Below are positions 25,407 through 33,888 of a stretch of DNA of 59,639 bases, piece after piece (within the stretch, counting starts at the first letter, position 1; every line of letters begins with the position of its first letter). Under the pieces are notes generated by a model that was not told where the DNA came from, did not search any database, and saw only the letters and a list, made by a program, of their open reading frames with translations. Position numbers and translations under genes: made by a program. The DNA comes from Planctomycetota bacterium. Lineage in GTDB: Bacteria > Planctomycetota > Phycisphaerae > Phycisphaerales > SM1A02. Where the stretch lies: NCBI GenBank assembly GCA_009926625.1, contig RFON01000016.1, positions 1-59,639 on the forward strand. Direction: 5' to 3'.

Positions 25407-26495
25407 ATGAATGGCATTGAGTGGAACAACTTGCCTGCACTGAACTGGCTCTGGCTGGTGTTTGTGCTTGCGATCTTGGCTGCGTGGACCATTGCTTGGC
25501 GCCGCCGCGCGATCGACCTGCTGGTCGATCGCAACCTGCAGCAGCGGATCATCGCCGGCGCTTCGCGAGTCCGCCCGGCGGTACGGTCCCTGCTCTGCCT
25601 CGCGGCGCTCGGGTGCCTGGTGGTTGCGCTTGCTGATCCACGAGCCGGCCGACAGGAAGAGGAGGTCACTCGGCGCGGTGCCGATGTGATGTTCGTTGTC
25701 GATGTCAGTCGATCGATGCTTGCAGAGGACGCGACCCCCAGCAGGCTCGACCGCGCGAAGGCATTCATCGACGATGCAGTGCGTCGAATGGGTGGCGACC
25801 GCGCGGGCCTTGTTGACTTCGCCGGCAGTGCAGCGATGCGGACACCACTCACCCTGAACTACGGTGCATTGATGCGAAGCGTGGACGACTTGACGCCAAA
25901 GGACTCCTCGCGTGGCGGGTCGATGTTGGGGTCAGCCATCGAGACGGCGGTTGCAAGCTTCCCAACCGACTCGACCGCAGGTCGGGCCATCGTTGTCCTC
26001 ACCGATGGCGAAGACATGGACAGCAATCCTGTTGCGGCAGCGGCGGCAGCGTTCAAGGACCACGGGATTCGGGTCATCACGGTCGGCATTGGCGACGCAC
26101 GTGATGGCGGGCGCATTCCAGTGGAGAGCAAGAGTGCAGGAACGACTGGACGAACTTGGCTGCTCTACGACGGGCAGGAAGTATGGTCGAAGATGGATCC
26201 CTCCACATTGCAGGAGGTGGCGGACGCGGGCGGAGGAATCTTCGTACCCGCTGGGACTGCGCAGATCGAGTTGGGCGAAGTCCTCGAGCGCGCGCTTGGG
26301 GACCTCGAACGCAAGGACTTTGAGACCACCACCGTGGTGCTGACCTCGCCTCAGTTTCAATGGTTGGCCGGTGCAGCACTGCTCATGCTCGTCATCGAGC
26401 AACTGCTTCCCAATCGGCGTGGTGCCATCAGCCCGTCCAATGCACGGCGGCAGTCCGCGCCGCAGTCAGGTCGGCTCGTGGAGGCACGATCATGA
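25407..26495 (+). CDS. BatB-like von Willebrand factor A membrane protein
   Basis: A 362-residue protein with a good AGAGG ribosome site. It has helices at about 11-30 and 57-75, then a VWA domain with intact MIDAS DVSRS (in MFVVDVSRSMLAED). GLVDFAGSAAMRTPLTLNYG and IVVLTDGEDMDSNP follow, with a C-terminal helix (FQWLAGAALLMLVIEQLLP). It is a paralogue of the preceding protein, as BatB is of BatA. The two VWA proteins probably form a hetero-complex. The C-terminal tail after the last helix is basic. Its stop overlaps the next start by ATGA. Confidence 0.92.
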   Translation: MNGIEWNNLPALNWLWLVFVLAILAAWTIAWRRRAIDLLVDRNLQQRIIAGASRVRPAVRSLLCLAALGCLVVALADPRAGRQEEEVTRRGADVMFVVDVSRSMLAEDATPSRLDRAKAFIDDAVRRMGGDRAGLVDFAGSAAMRTPLTLNYGALMRSVDDLTPKDSSRGGSMLGSAIETAVASFPTDSTAGRAIVVLTDGEDMDSNPVAAAAAAFKDHGIRVITVGIGDARDGGRIPVESKSAGTTGRTWLLYDGQEVWSKMDPSTLQEVADAGGGIFVPAGTAQIELGEVLERALGDLERKDFETTTVVLTSPQFQWLAGAALLMLVIEQLLPNRRGAISPSNARRQSAPQSGRLVEARS

Positions 26496-27565
26496 AATGG
26501 ATTCACTTCATCTCAGTCATCGCCGCCGGCATCGCGCTGCCAGTCGAAGCCCAACAGTCCGAGGTCCCCACACGACGCACCATTGACCGTGAGGCGTTTC
26601 GAGCGAGTGCTCGTGAAGGGATGCGAGCGCTCGAGAGCAAGGAGTACGCGAAGGCACAGTCGGCGTTCGCAGCAGCGGTCGCTGCAGATCCGACCGATCC
26701 TCGCGCTGCCTACAACCGCGGTGTCGCGGCTTACAAGAGCAACGATTTCCCAGTCGCAGGCGAGAGTTTCGCTGCGGCGGGTAGCGCTGGCGACGCATCG
26801 GTTGCTGCTGCCTCGATGTACAACCAAGGCACCGCATCCTTTGCCGATGCACTCGCCATGCTCGCAAAGGAGTCGAGTGGCAATGGCCCCAAGCAGCCCA
26901 CTGACATCAAGCCTGTCATCGACACGCTGAAGACTGCACTGACCCACTTCAAGGACGCGGTGGCAGCTGATCAGCGCGATCTCGATTCGCGCTTCAACGC
27001 TGAACTCGCACAGCGCCTTCTGCGTGAACTCGAGGAGCAGCAGAAAGAGCAGCAGCAACAACAGCAGCAACAGGAAAAGCAACAAGACAAGCAGGAAGAC
27101 AAGGAGCAGGACAAGCAACAGGAACAACAGGAGCAACAGGAGCAACAGCAGGGTCAGGACAAGCAAGAGGGTGAAGATCAGGATCAGCAGCAGGAGTCGA
27201 AGCAGGGCCAAGACGAGAATCAGGGCCAGAATCAACAACAGGAGCAACAACCGAAGCAAGACCAGAAGCAAGAACAGAAGCAAGGACAGAAGCAAGACCA
27301 GCCCAAGGATGGAAAGCAAGGTGCTCCCCCAGCGGAGTCTCCCGAAGCCCCCCCAACGGAGTCCAAAGCGGACGGCAGTGAGAAGTCGGATGAGAATGCG
27401 AAGCAGTCAGCTGCAGCGCAGCAGCCCGGCAACGCACCGCTCACCCAAGAGGAGGCGGAGCGGCTCCTCCAGATGGTCCGCGACCGCGAGAAGACGCGTG
27501 AGGACGCCAAGGAGCGCGCCAAGCAGCCGCAGCCGCGCCGCGCTCCAGGGGGGAAGGACTGGTAA
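26492..27565 (+). CDS. BatC-like TPR protein with Gln/Lys/Glu-rich region
   Basis: A 357-residue protein from ATG 26492 (ATGA overlap). A signal peptide ends PVEA-QQ (about 1-19). TPR repeats occupy about 35-160 (AREGMRALESKEYAKAQSAF, DPRAAYNRGVAAYKSNDF and AASMYNQGTASFADAL). A region of ~110 residues (about 178-290) made almost only of Q, E, K and D follows, then a short C-terminal helix LTQEEAERLLQMVRDREKTRED. That LTQEEAERLL helix is the normal end of BatC-type proteins. The charged repeat is far longer than in most relatives. It is periplasmic, probably a scaffold for the VWA proteins. Confidence 0.9.
   Translation: MKWIHFISVIAAGIALPVEAQQSEVPTRRTIDREAFRASAREGMRALESKEYAKAQSAFAAAVAADPTDPRAAYNRGVAAYKSNDFPVAGESFAAAGSAGDASVAAASMYNQGTASFADALAMLAKESSGNGPKQPTDIKPVIDTLKTALTHFKDAVAADQRDLDSRFNAELAQRLLRELEEQQKEQQQQQQQQEKQQDKQEDKEQDKQQEQQEQQEQQQGQDKQEGEDQDQQQESKQGQDENQGQNQQQEQQPKQDQKQEQKQGQKQDQPKDGKQGAPPAESPEAPPTESKADGSEKSDENAKQSAAAQQPGNAPLTQEEAERLLQMVRDREKTREDAKERAKQPQPRRAPGGKDW
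27024..27330 (+). repeat. CAG/CAA/AAG-rich low-complexity tract inside batC-like gene
   Basis: About 300 bases of imperfect CAG, CAA, GAG, AAG and GAC codons encode a Gln/Lys/Glu/Asp-rich segment. The codon triplets are mixed, so this is not a single pure slippage tract, and it remains in frame. It produces long false open frames on both strands. It is likely to vary in length between strains. Confidence 0.85.
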
Positions 27566-27569
27566 ACCC

Positions 27570-29408
27570 ATGCATGCAACCATGAGTAGACCCATCCCGC
27601 TGATTTCCTGGATCGCCGCACTTGCCGTCAGCATGTTCGCGTTCGCTGGGGATGTTGCGTTCGATCTCTCCCCCCTTCAAGGCTGGGTTGGCTCACCCGC
27701 TGTCCTCAAGATCACCGTGCGCGATGGCACCATGATCGCCGACCCCGTGCTGCCGACTGTCGATGGACTCGACCTTGCCCTGCAGGCGGGACGGCAAACG
27801 ATGAACTCGATGCAGGTCATCAACGGACGGGTGAAGCGCGACAACACGACAGTCCTGAATGTCCTCGTGACTCCGAAGAGTGCTGGCAAGTTTGCCATCC
27901 CGCCAATCACGATCGAGGTGGACGGGGTGCAGCATTCGTCGGGGGTGCTCAGTTTCTCCTCCCTGAAGGCTGACGCAGGCGATCTGCTCAAAGTGCAGGT
28001 CGTCACCGATCAGCAGAGCCTTTGGGAGGGTCAGACCGTGAACGCGACGCTCCGCATTCAGGTCAAGCCCTATCAGTCACGCGAACACCGCGTGACGCTG
28101 CGCGAGGGCGACATGTGGCAGTTCATCGACCTCGAGAAGTGCGAGTTTGGTCCGTTCCAAAGGCGGATGCGCGAACTGCTGCAGGCTGGCCAGCGCCCAC
28201 AGGGACGCGAGGCGTTGGTCGATGGACAGTCCATGCTGGTGTACGAGGTCACCGCGCCGCTCACGATGGGAGCACCCGGGATCCCCGACTATTCGGCGGT
28301 CCGAATCGCCTGGAACTACCCTTCGCGCCTCTCGGCGAATCAGGACTTTTTTGGCCGCTCCGAGCTGAGCGTTTCGGCAACGCGACCACTCATGGCGGAT
28401 GCCGTTGCTTCAGGAATCGAAGTCAAGCCGCTGCCGAAGGATGGACGACCCGCTGATTTCAGCGGCGCTGTTGGAGCCTTCTCGGTCGAAGCAACAGCCA
28501 AACCACTTGCCGTCGGCGTTGGCGATCCGATCACGCTGACCTTCCGTGTCACCGACACGACGGGCAGTGGTCAACTGGAATCCGTTGGGCCGCCACGGCT
28601 CGACACACCACTCCTGACGCAGAACTTTCGGATGCCAACAGCGCCACTCGCTGGTTCGGTTCAGGGCAACACCAAGACATTCACCCAAACGCTGCGCCCG
28701 ACCGCGGAGTCCGTGCGAGAGATTCCATCCATCGCCTTCTCGTGGTTCGACCCTGAAACAGGTCGCTATCAAACAACGGAGTCGAAGCCGATCGCACTTT
28801 CAGTCAGCGCGGTCGAGCGGCTGACAACCGACGCGATCCTGGGGAGCGCAAAGGTGCCAGCGTCGCCGGCAAGCGTCCCACAGGCGACCGCGGGCGGTCT
28901 CCGCGCGAACGCGGCGGTGACACCCGCGTTGGTCCAGTCCAAGCCCGTCGGCACACTTGCATGGCCGCTGGTTGGAGGAGCGATCGTGGTTCCACCGCTC
29001 GCGTGTGCCGCCGTTGTACTGCTGAGGCGACGCCAGGATCGCCGGCTCGGCGACCGCGGCTGGGCGCAGGAACGCGGCGCCCGACAGCGCGCTGCAGCTC
29101 GGGCGCGCACGAGCCCGGGCTCGGGGGCAGAAGCTGTGCAGGGGTACATCGCCGATCGACTGCATCGCCCAAGCGGTACGGTGACGCGCGCCGAGGCGAG
29201 TCGCTGTCTCCGCACCGCGGGGGCCGATGCCGCACTCGAGCAGCAGGTCGAAGAACTCCTCAGTCGCGCTGAGCGTGCTCGATTCGCTGCGCCGGGATCC
29301 GCCCGTCCTGCAACGGATGAGGATGCTGCGCGAGCGATCGCCTGCATCGCAGCGCTTGACCGCCTGGACTGGCGCGCAGCCCGCCGCGGAAATGGAGAAC
29401 CATCATGA
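27570..29408 (+). CDS. batD: BatD-like protein
   Basis: From ATG 27570 the product has 612 residues. A signal peptide occupies about 7-27 (SWIAALAVSMFAFAG). Periplasmic beta-sandwich repeats follow, recognisable by WVGSPAVLKITVRDG, VLNVLVTPKSAGKFAIPPITIEVDG, SLWEGQTVNATLRIQV and PLAVGVGDPITLTFRVTDT. A transmembrane helix is at about 464-485 and a helical cytoplasmic tail completes it. The P-K-x-x-G-x-F-x-I-P-P motif is the BatD (oxygen tolerance) signature. It presumably anchors and orders the VWA pair. The long upstream open frame is only the shadow of the batC repeat and is discarded. The next gene overlaps by ATGA. Confidence 0.92.
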   Translation: MHATMSRPIPLISWIAALAVSMFAFAGDVAFDLSPLQGWVGSPAVLKITVRDGTMIADPVLPTVDGLDLALQAGRQTMNSMQVINGRVKRDNTTVLNVLVTPKSAGKFAIPPITIEVDGVQHSSGVLSFSSLKADAGDLLKVQVVTDQQSLWEGQTVNATLRIQVKPYQSREHRVTLREGDMWQFIDLEKCEFGPFQRRMRELLQAGQRPQGREALVDGQSMLVYEVTAPLTMGAPGIPDYSAVRIAWNYPSRLSANQDFFGRSELSVSATRPLMADAVASGIEVKPLPKDGRPADFSGAVGAFSVEATAKPLAVGVGDPITLTFRVTDTTGSGQLESVGPPRLDTPLLTQNFRMPTAPLAGSVQGNTKTFTQTLRPTAESVREIPSIAFSWFDPETGRYQTTESKPIALSVSAVERLTTDAILGSAKVPASPASVPQATAGGLRANAAVTPALVQSKPVGTLAWPLVGGAIVVPPLACAAVVLLRRRQDRRLGDRGWAQERGARQRAAARARTSPGSGAEAVQGYIADRLHRPSGTVTRAEASRCLRTAGADAALEQQVEELLSRAERARFAAPGSARPATDEDAARAIACIAALDRLDWRAARRGNGEPS

Positions 29409-30286
29409 GGCGTTCATGCCACCGACCAGCCTGGCTGACCATCGTTGCATGCACGCTGTGCACATGCATGACCGCCATGGCGAGCCCAACTCCTGCAGAT
29501 ACCTCGACGATTTCTGATCCGCTCGGAGTCGCCATCGAAGCGCAGCGCAACTACGACGCAGGCATGGAAATCGTTTCAACCGACGCGGAGCGCGCCCATG
29601 CACTGTTTGCCAAGTCGGCGGAGCTTTACCAACGACTCAGCGATGTACCGATTGCAAACGGCGAACTGAGCTACAACCTCGGCAACGCATGGATTCAGGC
29701 GGGCAACGCAGCCAAGGCGATTGCCGCTCTCCTCGACGCGCAGTTGTTGCTGCCTGGCGACGAGCGCGTGGAAGCGAGTCTCGCTCATGCGCGTTCGCTT
29801 GTGAACGCTGGCGCGGGCGCATCGGGCAGCGACTTGCCGCTCGACCGCGCTGCGGCATGGTGGTCTTGGCTCGCCCCGTCCGCGCGCGGGTTGATCGCGG
29901 CTGGGATGTGGGGCGTTCTGTGGATCCTTGTGGCTTTCGGTGTCTGGTCGCGTTGGAACGCGCGGTTGCCGTGGCGCACGGTGGCTGTATCGCTCGCGTT
30001 CACTTCAGTCGCCGCAACCGCAACTGTTGTCGCCGATGTGGTACGAACCCAACTTCACCCTCCAGGCGTCATCACGAGTGACTCAACGGTCGCGCGAAAG
30101 GGCAATGGCGAGGGCTTTGCGCCTGCCTTCTCAGACCCGCTCAAAGCTGGCGCGGAATTCTCGCTCATCGAGGCGCGTCCCCAATGGGTGCATGTACGAC
30201 TTTCGGACGGTCAGTCGGCCTGGCTGCGAAGCAGCGACACGCATGTGGCGGGTTCGTGGACCTCAGATCGAATGGCCATTCGCTGA
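29405..30286 (+). CDS. BatE-like TPR/SH3 membrane protein
   Basis: A 293-residue protein overlapping the batD stop by ATGA. A signal peptide (about 1-26) is followed by TPR repeats at about 60-140 (HALFAKSAELYQRLSDVP, GELSYNLGNAWIQAGNAAKA). Two helices lie at about 160-180 and 195-215, and a terminal SH3-like domain at about 235-285 has the W-x-x-V-R-L-x-D-G-x-x-A-W-L motif. This is the BatE layout and closes the operon. The order is MoxR, DUF58, BatD-like, BatA, BatB, BatC, BatD, BatE. All junctions except moxR-DUF58, BatA-BatB and BatC-BatD overlap, suggesting strong stoichiometric coupling. Confidence 0.9.
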   Translation: MRRSCHRPAWLTIVACTLCTCMTAMASPTPADTSTISDPLGVAIEAQRNYDAGMEIVSTDAERAHALFAKSAELYQRLSDVPIANGELSYNLGNAWIQAGNAAKAIAALLDAQLLLPGDERVEASLAHARSLVNAGAGASGSDLPLDRAAAWWSWLAPSARGLIAAGMWGVLWILVAFGVWSRWNARLPWRTVAVSLAFTSVAATATVVADVVRTQLHPPGVITSDSTVARKGNGEGFAPAFSDPLKAGAEFSLIEARPQWVHVRLSDGQSAWLRSSDTHVAGSWTSDRMAIR

Positions 30287-30357
30287 ACGCGCCCATGCTC
30301 GCGGTCAGGAACCGCGCCCGCCCAGCACCACGTCAGGCGCAAACGGGTTCATGGAAA

Positions 30358-30445
30358 CGGAGAGGGTGAGATTCGAACTCACGAGCAGGACAAGCCCGCT
30401 ACTAGTTTTCGAGACTAGCTCCTTCAACCGCTCGGACACCTCTCC
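30358..30445 (-). tRNA. tRNA-Ser (anticodon CGA)
   Basis: On the minus strand the acceptor GGAGAGG pairs with CCTCTCC near the 3' end, with discriminator G as expected for serine. The anticodon stem CTAGT/ACTAG encloses the loop CTCGAAA, giving anticodon CGA for TCG codons. A long variable arm and the T-arm GTGAG-TTCGAAT-CTCAC complete a class II tRNA of 88 bases. CCA is not encoded. It lies between the Bat operon and a secreted-protein gene. Confidence 0.96.
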
Positions 30446-30541
30446 AAAGGCTGGGACAGTATAGCCGCGGTCGCAGCAACAGCCTGACGGAGCATCACGA
30501 CGCGGACAAACTGAAACAACGACAGGTTCGAAACGGGAAAC

Positions 30542-32068
30542 TCAACCCCAGTTCGCAAACAGTATGGTGAGGTCCAGACCGTTGACTGCTCCATCGTTGT
30601 TGAAGTCGGCGGCGGGAACACTGCCGCCCCATGCGGTCAAGAGCGAAGTCAGGTCGGTTCCATCCACAACATTGTCGCCGTTGACGTCGCCAGGGCGCCG
30701 ATCACAAACATCAGCGGTGCCATTGCCATTGCCATCTGCACAGGTGGTTCCTGCACCCTTCCATGTGGCACCAGCCGCCGTGGCTTCAGCTTGCGAAAGG
30801 ATGAGGCAGAATCCGTTGGGGAAGCACGCGGCGCCCTGAGGCGGAGGGCAATTCTGCTGAGCACACACACTGTTGTTGCCGCGATAGGCGCCACCTTGCG
30901 CCGAACATGCAGACGGACTCACTGGACCGATGCATGAACCATCGGGCAAGCAGCAAGCCCCCGTCGGGAAGCAGGTATAGGTCGCACACGCGCTGCCTTC
31001 GGGCCCAGGCACTCCACCAGCGCTCAGGCATGACTGGTAGGAAAGCGACACGCACCCACCCGTCGATGCGAAGCAACATGCGTTGTTGCCCTGCGGCAAG
31101 CAAATCGTTGAGTTGCAAATCGACCCGTCGCCTCGGTACGCCCCGCCGATGGACTGGCAGTCCGCTTGCGTCGCAAGCGAGCAGTTGGTGCCGACACAGC
31201 AAGCGCCCTGCGCTGGCGCACACTGCAGGGGTGTGTAGGTCGCGCGCATCACCCAGTCACCGCTTGGACGGCAAAGGCTCGGCAACTGCTGGAATGTCTT
31301 CCATCCAGCGCCGCAGCCGAATGCGCCGCAGTTCACCATGTAGAGCCAGTTGCGCGATGCCTGTTGGAGTCCACTGACATCCGTCGTCGGGAACGCGTTG
31401 CTCGCGCTCGGGGGTGCAACCAAGCACGGATTCTGCGTTTGGTTGTTGTGCTCATCGATTCGGTAGCCAATCGAGAATGTCCGGGTCCCGTCGTCATCGA
31501 GGTACATCTGCTCTGGGTCCTGCGGATCGATCATGAACTGCACGTTCACGCCCGCCGTTCCCGGAGACAGGATGATGTGTGGAAGCAGTTTGCCATCGGA
31601 CGACCACTCGTACTTCGGCACGCCGGTCGGATTCCCTTCCCAAACAAGGATCGACCACTTCGTTGTTGTCTGAACCGATGCGTTGCTTGTGGCGAAGATG
31701 ATCTCGGTCATGTCGAGACGCATTGGAAACGCAGCCGCTGGAACGGTGAAGGACACCGCCGCGATCTCTTGCTCGGCGAATCCGCCCTGCACGATGTAGG
31801 AGCCACCAGTGAAACTCGAGTCCGTGTGGGCGACGGTTTGCGGCGGGCAACTCCCTGCAACGCCACCCTCGGACTGCTCACCACGGCGGTAGATCGCCTG
31901 CAGCGTGGGAATATCCCGCGAGGCAGACCAGATTGGAAACAGCCGACTGGAGTCAACCACCTGTTGACCATCGACCACTGGCATCGGGGCATCGTTGGCT
32001 GCAAGCGCATCCGTTGAAACACAGAGGGACAGCACGAAGCACAGATTCGCAATTGTTCTTGTTGGCAC
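30542..32068 (-). CDS. Secreted protein with four Cys-rich repeats and C-terminal dockerin-like domain
   Basis: A 508-residue protein with GTG start and GGAG ribosome site. Residues 1-23 are a signal peptide (ending ALA). A beta-rich domain spans about 80-280. Four Cys modules of ~38 residues follow, at about 288-323, 327-366, 370-407 and 412-443, each A-C-C/F-x-x-G/N-x-C ... G-G/A-x-x-x-G ... C. The last is degenerate, with fewer cysteines. Residues 458-508 are two dockerin-like Ca loops (GDVNGDNVVDGTDLTSLLTAW and ADFNNDGAVNGLDLTILFANW), truncated here by the protein end. The type is common in Phycisphaerae secretomes, where the tail probably anchors or sorts the protein. No catalytic motif is seen. 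Confidence 0.88.
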   Translation of the reverse strand: MPTRTIANLCFVLSLCVSTDALAANDAPMPVVDGQQVVDSSRLFPIWSASRDIPTLQAIYRRGEQSEGGVAGSCPPQTVAHTDSSFTGGSYIVQGGFAEQEIAAVSFTVPAAAFPMRLDMTEIIFATSNASVQTTTKWSILVWEGNPTGVPKYEWSSDGKLLPHIILSPGTAGVNVQFMIDPQDPEQMYLDDDGTRTFSIGYRIDEHNNQTQNPCLVAPPSASNAFPTTDVSGLQQASRNWLYMVNCGAFGCGAGWKTFQQLPSLCRPSGDWVMRATYTPLQCAPAQGACCVGTNCSLATQADCQSIGGAYRGDGSICNSTICLPQGNNACCFASTGGCVSLSYQSCLSAGGVPGPEGSACATYTCFPTGACCLPDGSCIGPVSPSACSAQGGAYRGNNSVCAQQNCPPPQGAACFPNGFCLILSQAEATAAGATWKGAGTTCADGNGNGTADVCDRRPGDVNGDNVVDGTDLTSLLTAWGGSVPAADFNNDGAVNGLDLTILFANWG

Positions 32069-32322
32069 TGGGGCGGCTCCGAACGAGGTTGACTGGGAAC
32101 GAGAGACCCGAACGGCTCTGGAACTTCAATCAACATAATTCGTCCAGCTTCCCATGCAAGCGAAACCGCCAACAAACTCGGACTCAATCCTGCGGCTCCG
32201 CCACCAGCGACGACAAGTTTGCTGCAAATCGGTCGAAAGCGACAACTCAACTTTTCAACAAAAACCGCCCCCCCGACACACCCGACGGTCCCTAGTCGCC
32301 GACTGCGCCCCCCCTGCCCGAC
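32069..32322. other. Intergenic region, no gene seen
   Basis: About 250 bases between the secreted-protein gene and rpoZ, both on the minus strand. It holds the ribosome site of the former and a pyrimidine-rich stretch with C-runs near rpoZ. I find no convincing frame, RNA or terminator in it. Confidence 0.5.
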
Positions 32323-32544
32323 CTACCGCGTCTCAGCCGGAAGCCCTGAACGCTCCCAATCGATGGTGATCTTGTCGGTTGCAATCTCCTCGATCACCAC
32401 CTCAAAGTCGCTCCGCCCGTTGCGCTCCACCAGCGGCCGCGCACCCGCGATCAACTCTGCGATGCGGCGCTGGATCAGTGCCGTGAACTTGAACCGACCA
32501 CCGACCTTGGCGATGATTTCGTCACTCTTGAGCGCGTCGTGCAT
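32323..32544 (-). CDS. rpoZ: RNA polymerase omega subunit (RpoZ-like)
   Basis: A 73-residue protein with the omega fold: GGRFKFTALIQRRIAELIAGARPLV and then FEVVIEEIATDKI. The first block matches the conserved omega helix (normally N-R-F-x-L-x-x-x-A-x-x-R-A-x-Q-L). Here the usual ARRARQL is replaced by IQRRIAEL, and the PLV-E-x-N-G-R end is retained. Omega supports assembly of RNA polymerase around beta prime. The protein is short and divergent, as in planctomycetes. The assignment rests on this block, without alignment tools. It is divergent from rnpA, with about 60 bases between starts that should hold both promoters. Confidence 0.8.
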   Translation of the reverse strand: MHDALKSDEIIAKVGGRFKFTALIQRRIAELIAGARPLVERNGRSDFEVVIEEIATDKITIDWERSGLPAETR

Positions 32545-32604
32545 GGTGTAAACCCTTTAAGGAAGCCCAATAGAATAGCAGTTCCCGTCGCAGGAAGCAA
32601 GGAG

Positions 32605-32964
32605 ATGTCCGAGACACGAAAGCCCTTCTCACGGTCCATGCGAATCACCAGCGGGGGCGATTTCCAGCGGGTCTACTCTCGCCGCATCCGCCGAGACCTC
32701 GGCTGGATCGTCCTCCATGCTGGGCACAACGGGCTCGCAGTCACGCGGCTTGGCCTTTCCGTTGGCGCCCGCGTTGGCGGGGCGATCCAGCGCAATCGCA
32801 TCAAGCGACTGACGCGCGAGGCCTTCCGACGCGTTCACGCGCAACTGCCCAGCGGCATGGATGTGGTTGTCTCGGCGCGACTCCCCCAAGAACGCCCGCT
32901 GACTGACTACATCGCAGCACTCGAAGTTGAAGTGCCTCGCCTCGCGCGCGCATTGTCGCGCTGA
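32605..32964 (+). CDS. rnpA: Ribonuclease P protein component
   Basis: A 119-residue basic protein. The RNR motif region RNRIKRLTREAFR (63-75) is the RnpA signature, preceded by GLAVTRLGLSVGARVGGA and followed by DVVVSARLP. It binds the catalytic RNA of RNase P and helps trim tRNA 5' leaders. The start is ATG 32605, with AGGAAG eight bases upstream. TAGAAT at about 32571 could be the -10. The standard upstream neighbour rpmH is missing: the opposite strand upstream is rpoZ. The usual downstream partner yidD is present but on the opposite strand. Confidence 0.95.
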   Translation: MSETRKPFSRSMRITSGGDFQRVYSRRIRRDLGWIVLHAGHNGLAVTRLGLSVGARVGGAIQRNRIKRLTREAFRRVHAQLPSGMDVVVSARLPQERPLTDYIAALEVEVPRLARALSR

Positions 32965-32993
32965 TGGCAGACGATGGCCCTCCACTGCCCTGC

Positions 32994-33224
32994 TCAGGGA
33001 ACAGGGTCTTCTCCACACGCTCCCCACGGGTGACAGCGTGCAAGTCGCCGCACGGTAAGGCAGCCACCGCGCCAGGCGCCATGCCTTTCGATCGCCTCGA
33101 CCGCATAATGAGAACACGATGGATGGAATCGGCAGCGCCCACCCAGAACTGGCGAAAGCGCCCTTTGGTAGAAGCGCACGGCACGCACGCAGCAGCGCGC
33201 CGCCACCGTCAAGCGCCGCTCCAT
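32994..33224 (-). CDS. yidD: Membrane protein insertion efficiency factor YidD
   Basis: A 76-residue protein with the whole YidD signature: [25 protein letters not shown] followed by [25 protein letters not shown]. It is amphipathic, lies at the inner face of the membrane and assists YidC-mediated insertion. ATG 33224 begins one base after the TGA of the fumarylacetoacetate-hydrolase-family gene, so it is the last gene of the large minus-strand operon. Normally yidD follows rnpA on the same strand; here it converges with rnpA across 29 bases. An alternative TTG at 33239 would overlap the upstream gene. Confidence 0.93.
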   Translation of the reverse strand: MERRLTVAARCCVRAVRFYQRALSPVLGGRCRFHPSCSHYAVEAIERHGAWRGGCLTVRRLARCHPWGACGEDPVP

Positions 33225-33225
33225 G

Positions 33226-33888
33226 TCAGGGTGCCTCAACGACCGAGTTGCTCAAGACTCCCACACGCTCAATGCGAATCTCGACGACATCGCCGTGCTG
33301 CAGATATCTCGGTGGCTTTCTCGCATGGCCGACGCCAGGGGGCGACCCCGTCAGGATCACGGTTCCAGCGAGCAGGGTCATGCCTCGCGAGAGGTCGGCG
33401 ATGAGCTGCGCCACGGGAAAGGTCATGGACCCAGTCGAGGCATCCTGCATGCACTCGCCACTGACAAATGTTTGAATGCGAAGCGACTGCGGATCTGCGA
33501 TCGATGCGGCTGGAACTGGCGTCGAAAGCGGGCAGAATGTGTCGAAACTCTTACCGCGACTGAACTGCCCCCCTGAACCTTCGTTCTGCCACCAGCGAGC
33601 ACTCACATCGTTTGCGATCGCATATCCCCCCACGCACTCGATGGCCTTGTCTCTCGGCACATCGCGGCAGTCACGATCGAGAATGACCGCCAGTTCGCCT
33701 TCAAAGTCCACCTGAGGACCACCCTCGCGGCAAATGGACGGGATGATGATCGGATCCCCATGCGCGATGATCGACGCAGGATTCTTGAAAAACACCATGG
33801 GCCGCTGCGGAACGGCATGACCGAGTTCCTTCGCATGATCGCCATAGTTGCGACCGATGGCGATGACTGCGGGCGGAAACCGCCTCAC
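33226..33888 (-). CDS. Fumarylacetoacetate hydrolase family protein
   Basis: A 220-residue protein with GTG start overlapping the stop of the preceding gene (GTGA). FAH-fold landmarks are [51 protein letters not shown] (metal-ligand E-x-E), [24 protein letters not shown] and [12 protein letters not shown]. The family cleaves or decarboxylates beta-diketone acids such as acylpyruvates or oxaloacetate, using Mg2+. A small generic acylpyruvase or oxaloacetate decarboxylase is most likely. Its place between a membrane protein operon and yidD is unusual and gives no pathway. Confidence 0.93.
   Translation of the reverse strand: MRRFPPAVIAIGRNYGDHAKELGHAVPQRPMVFFKNPASIIAHGDPIIIPSICREGGPQVDFEGELAVILDRDCRDVPRDKAIECVGGYAIANDVSARWWQNEGSGGQFSRGKSFDTFCPLSTPVPAASIADPQSLRIQTFVSGECMQDASTGSMTFPVAQLIADLSRGMTLLAGTVILTGSPPGVGHARKPPRYLQHGDVVEIRIERVGVLSNSVVEAP

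Noticed and set aside
26513..27319. Minus-strand frame of almost pure leucine
   Set aside because: It is the antisense reading of the Gln codons in batC; no real membrane protein has this composition.
27024..27569. Plus-strand open frame in front of batD, rich in Ser, Asn, Arg and Lys
   Set aside because: It is the +1 shadow of the CAG/CAA-rich batC tract. BatD starts at 27570 with its own signal peptide.
32604..33184. Minus-strand frames overlapping rnpA
   Set aside because: rnpA has the RNR signature on the plus strand; the opposite frames are Arg/Ala-rich shadows.
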